Part shown: one piece after another, positions 43,867-44,177 of the stretch
Layout: every line of letters begins with the position of its first letter
How positions within the stretch are numbered: position 1 is the stretch's first letter
Notes under the pieces: generated by a model
Told to the model about the DNA's origin: nothing
What the model saw: the letters and a program-made list of their open reading frames with translations, nothing else
The model's database searches: none
From: Chloroflexota bacterium
GTDB taxonomy: Bacteria > Chloroflexota > Dehalococcoidia > UBA2979
DNA length: 44,177 nt
NCBI GenBank assembly: GCA_009839925.1
Contig: VXOS01000168.1
Location: 1-44,177 of the forward strand
Reading direction: 5' to 3'
Program-made: the position numbers and the translations under genes

Positions 43867-44177
43867 ATGGCTAGTGGCGTAGGACGACTGAGAACACTCG
43901 TCCTCGGTGGGGCGATGATCGCCCTGGTTCTGGCCGCCCTCGCGACCGCGCTCTCCCCGGCGCCGGCCGTTGCGCAGGAGACGAACCTCGATCCTGTCGA
44001 GGAGTCAACACCCACGCCCGAGCCGACGCCCGACCCAACGCCGACCGCCGCACCCACGCCGGAGCCGACCCCGACCGCCGCCCCCGCGCCGCCGCCGACG
44101 CCCGCCCTCACGCCGGAGCACACCCTCGCCCCGGCCGTGACGGAGGCGGCCGGGGCCCGCGCGAGCGCGCCGGGCGC
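43867..44177 (+). CDS. Secreted Pro/Thr-rich protein, N-terminal part (runs off the window)
   Basis: Not in the ORF track because it has no stop inside the window. ATG 43867 opens a frame with a clear Sec signal peptide: basic GRLRTL, hydrophobic VLGGAMIALVLAALATALS, and a likely cleavage site after AVA in PAVAQE. The mature part starts acidic (ETNLDPVEES) and continues as PTPEPTPDPTPTAAP repeats. These are the same kind of linker as in the two lipoproteins in this window, so a folded surface domain probably follows beyond 44177. The signal peptide lacks a lipobox Cys, so it is secreted or anchored in another way. No good Shine-Dalgarno is seen. Confidence 0.72.
   Translation, partial: MASGVGRLRTLVLGGAMIALVLAALATALSPAPAVAQETNLDPVEESTPTPEPTPDPTPTAAPTPEPTPTAAPAPPPTPALTPEHTLAPAVTEAAGARASAPG

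Noticed and set aside
43656-44123. 155-aa minus-strand ORF with Gly/Val repeats
   Set aside because: It is the complement of the Pro/Thr repeats of the secreted protein; the plus strand has a real signal peptide.

Overview
The window is a high-GC bacterial chromosome segment with dense, often overlapping genes, many GTG and some TTG starts, and several exported proteins carrying long Pro/Thr/Ala linkers. Together with a PyrR-controlled pyr operon, a PyrDB/PyrK-type dihydroorotate dehydrogenase and a small CxHH...CxxCG zinc-finger protein, this suggests Chloroflexota (Dehalococcoidia-like or a neighbouring class). That assignment is inference from gene content, and an actinobacterial relative is not excluded. 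No transposase, integrase, phage gene or CRISPR array was seen. One tRNA (Asn, GTT) is present.

Region 1 (1-5.4 kb): a cysteine-repeat protein whose 5' end is cut by the window edge and contains a run of 16 C; pyrD with a small membrane protein; a zinc-finger small protein with its own promoter and terminator; then on the plus strand an Mrp-type ATPase that lacks the usual CxxC, translationally coupled to a NYN/LabA-like putative nuclease with a long basic tail.

Region 2 (5.1-17 kb, minus strand): one long pyr operon read right to left: promoter, PyrR-binding leader and intrinsic terminator, then pyrR-pyrB-pyrC-carA-GNAT-2H phosphoesterase-carB-HAD phosphatase-chromate transporter-pyrK-small membrane protein. 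Nearly every junction is a 1-4 nt stop/start overlap, so four non-pyrimidine genes are translationally tied to UMP synthesis. pyrD lies about 3 kb beyond pyrK in its own unit; pyrE and pyrF are not here.

Region 3 (17-24 kb): an Asp-box lipoprotein, a PAC2-family protein, a double hot-dog MaoC-like hydratase followed by a metallophosphoesterase, an MMPL/RND transporter and tRNA-Asn.

Region 4 (24-37 kb): an accessory catabolic stretch with six SDR oxidoreductases, a DUF35 zinc-ribbon/OB-fold protein, a zinc alcohol dehydrogenase and an HSL-type alpha/beta hydrolase. These are interspersed with a stand-alone FEN-type 5'-nuclease, a Usp-like/GNAT fusion, an MFS exporter and a CapA-like lipoprotein. 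The set fits oxidation of lipid, steroid or terpenoid-like substrates, but the substrate cannot be read from sequence.

Region 5 (36.7-44.2 kb): a Rieske domain fused to a roughly 480-residue helical domain I do not recognise; an NCS2 permease with a C-terminal domain resembling RsbW-type ATPases; a methyltransferase; two tandem MarR paralogues; a gene-poor 0.9 kb stretch with the best sigma70-like promoter in the window; and the 5' end of a secreted Pro/Thr-rich protein. Several clean inverted repeats sit at promoters here, so this is the most plausible place for an undescribed regulated system.
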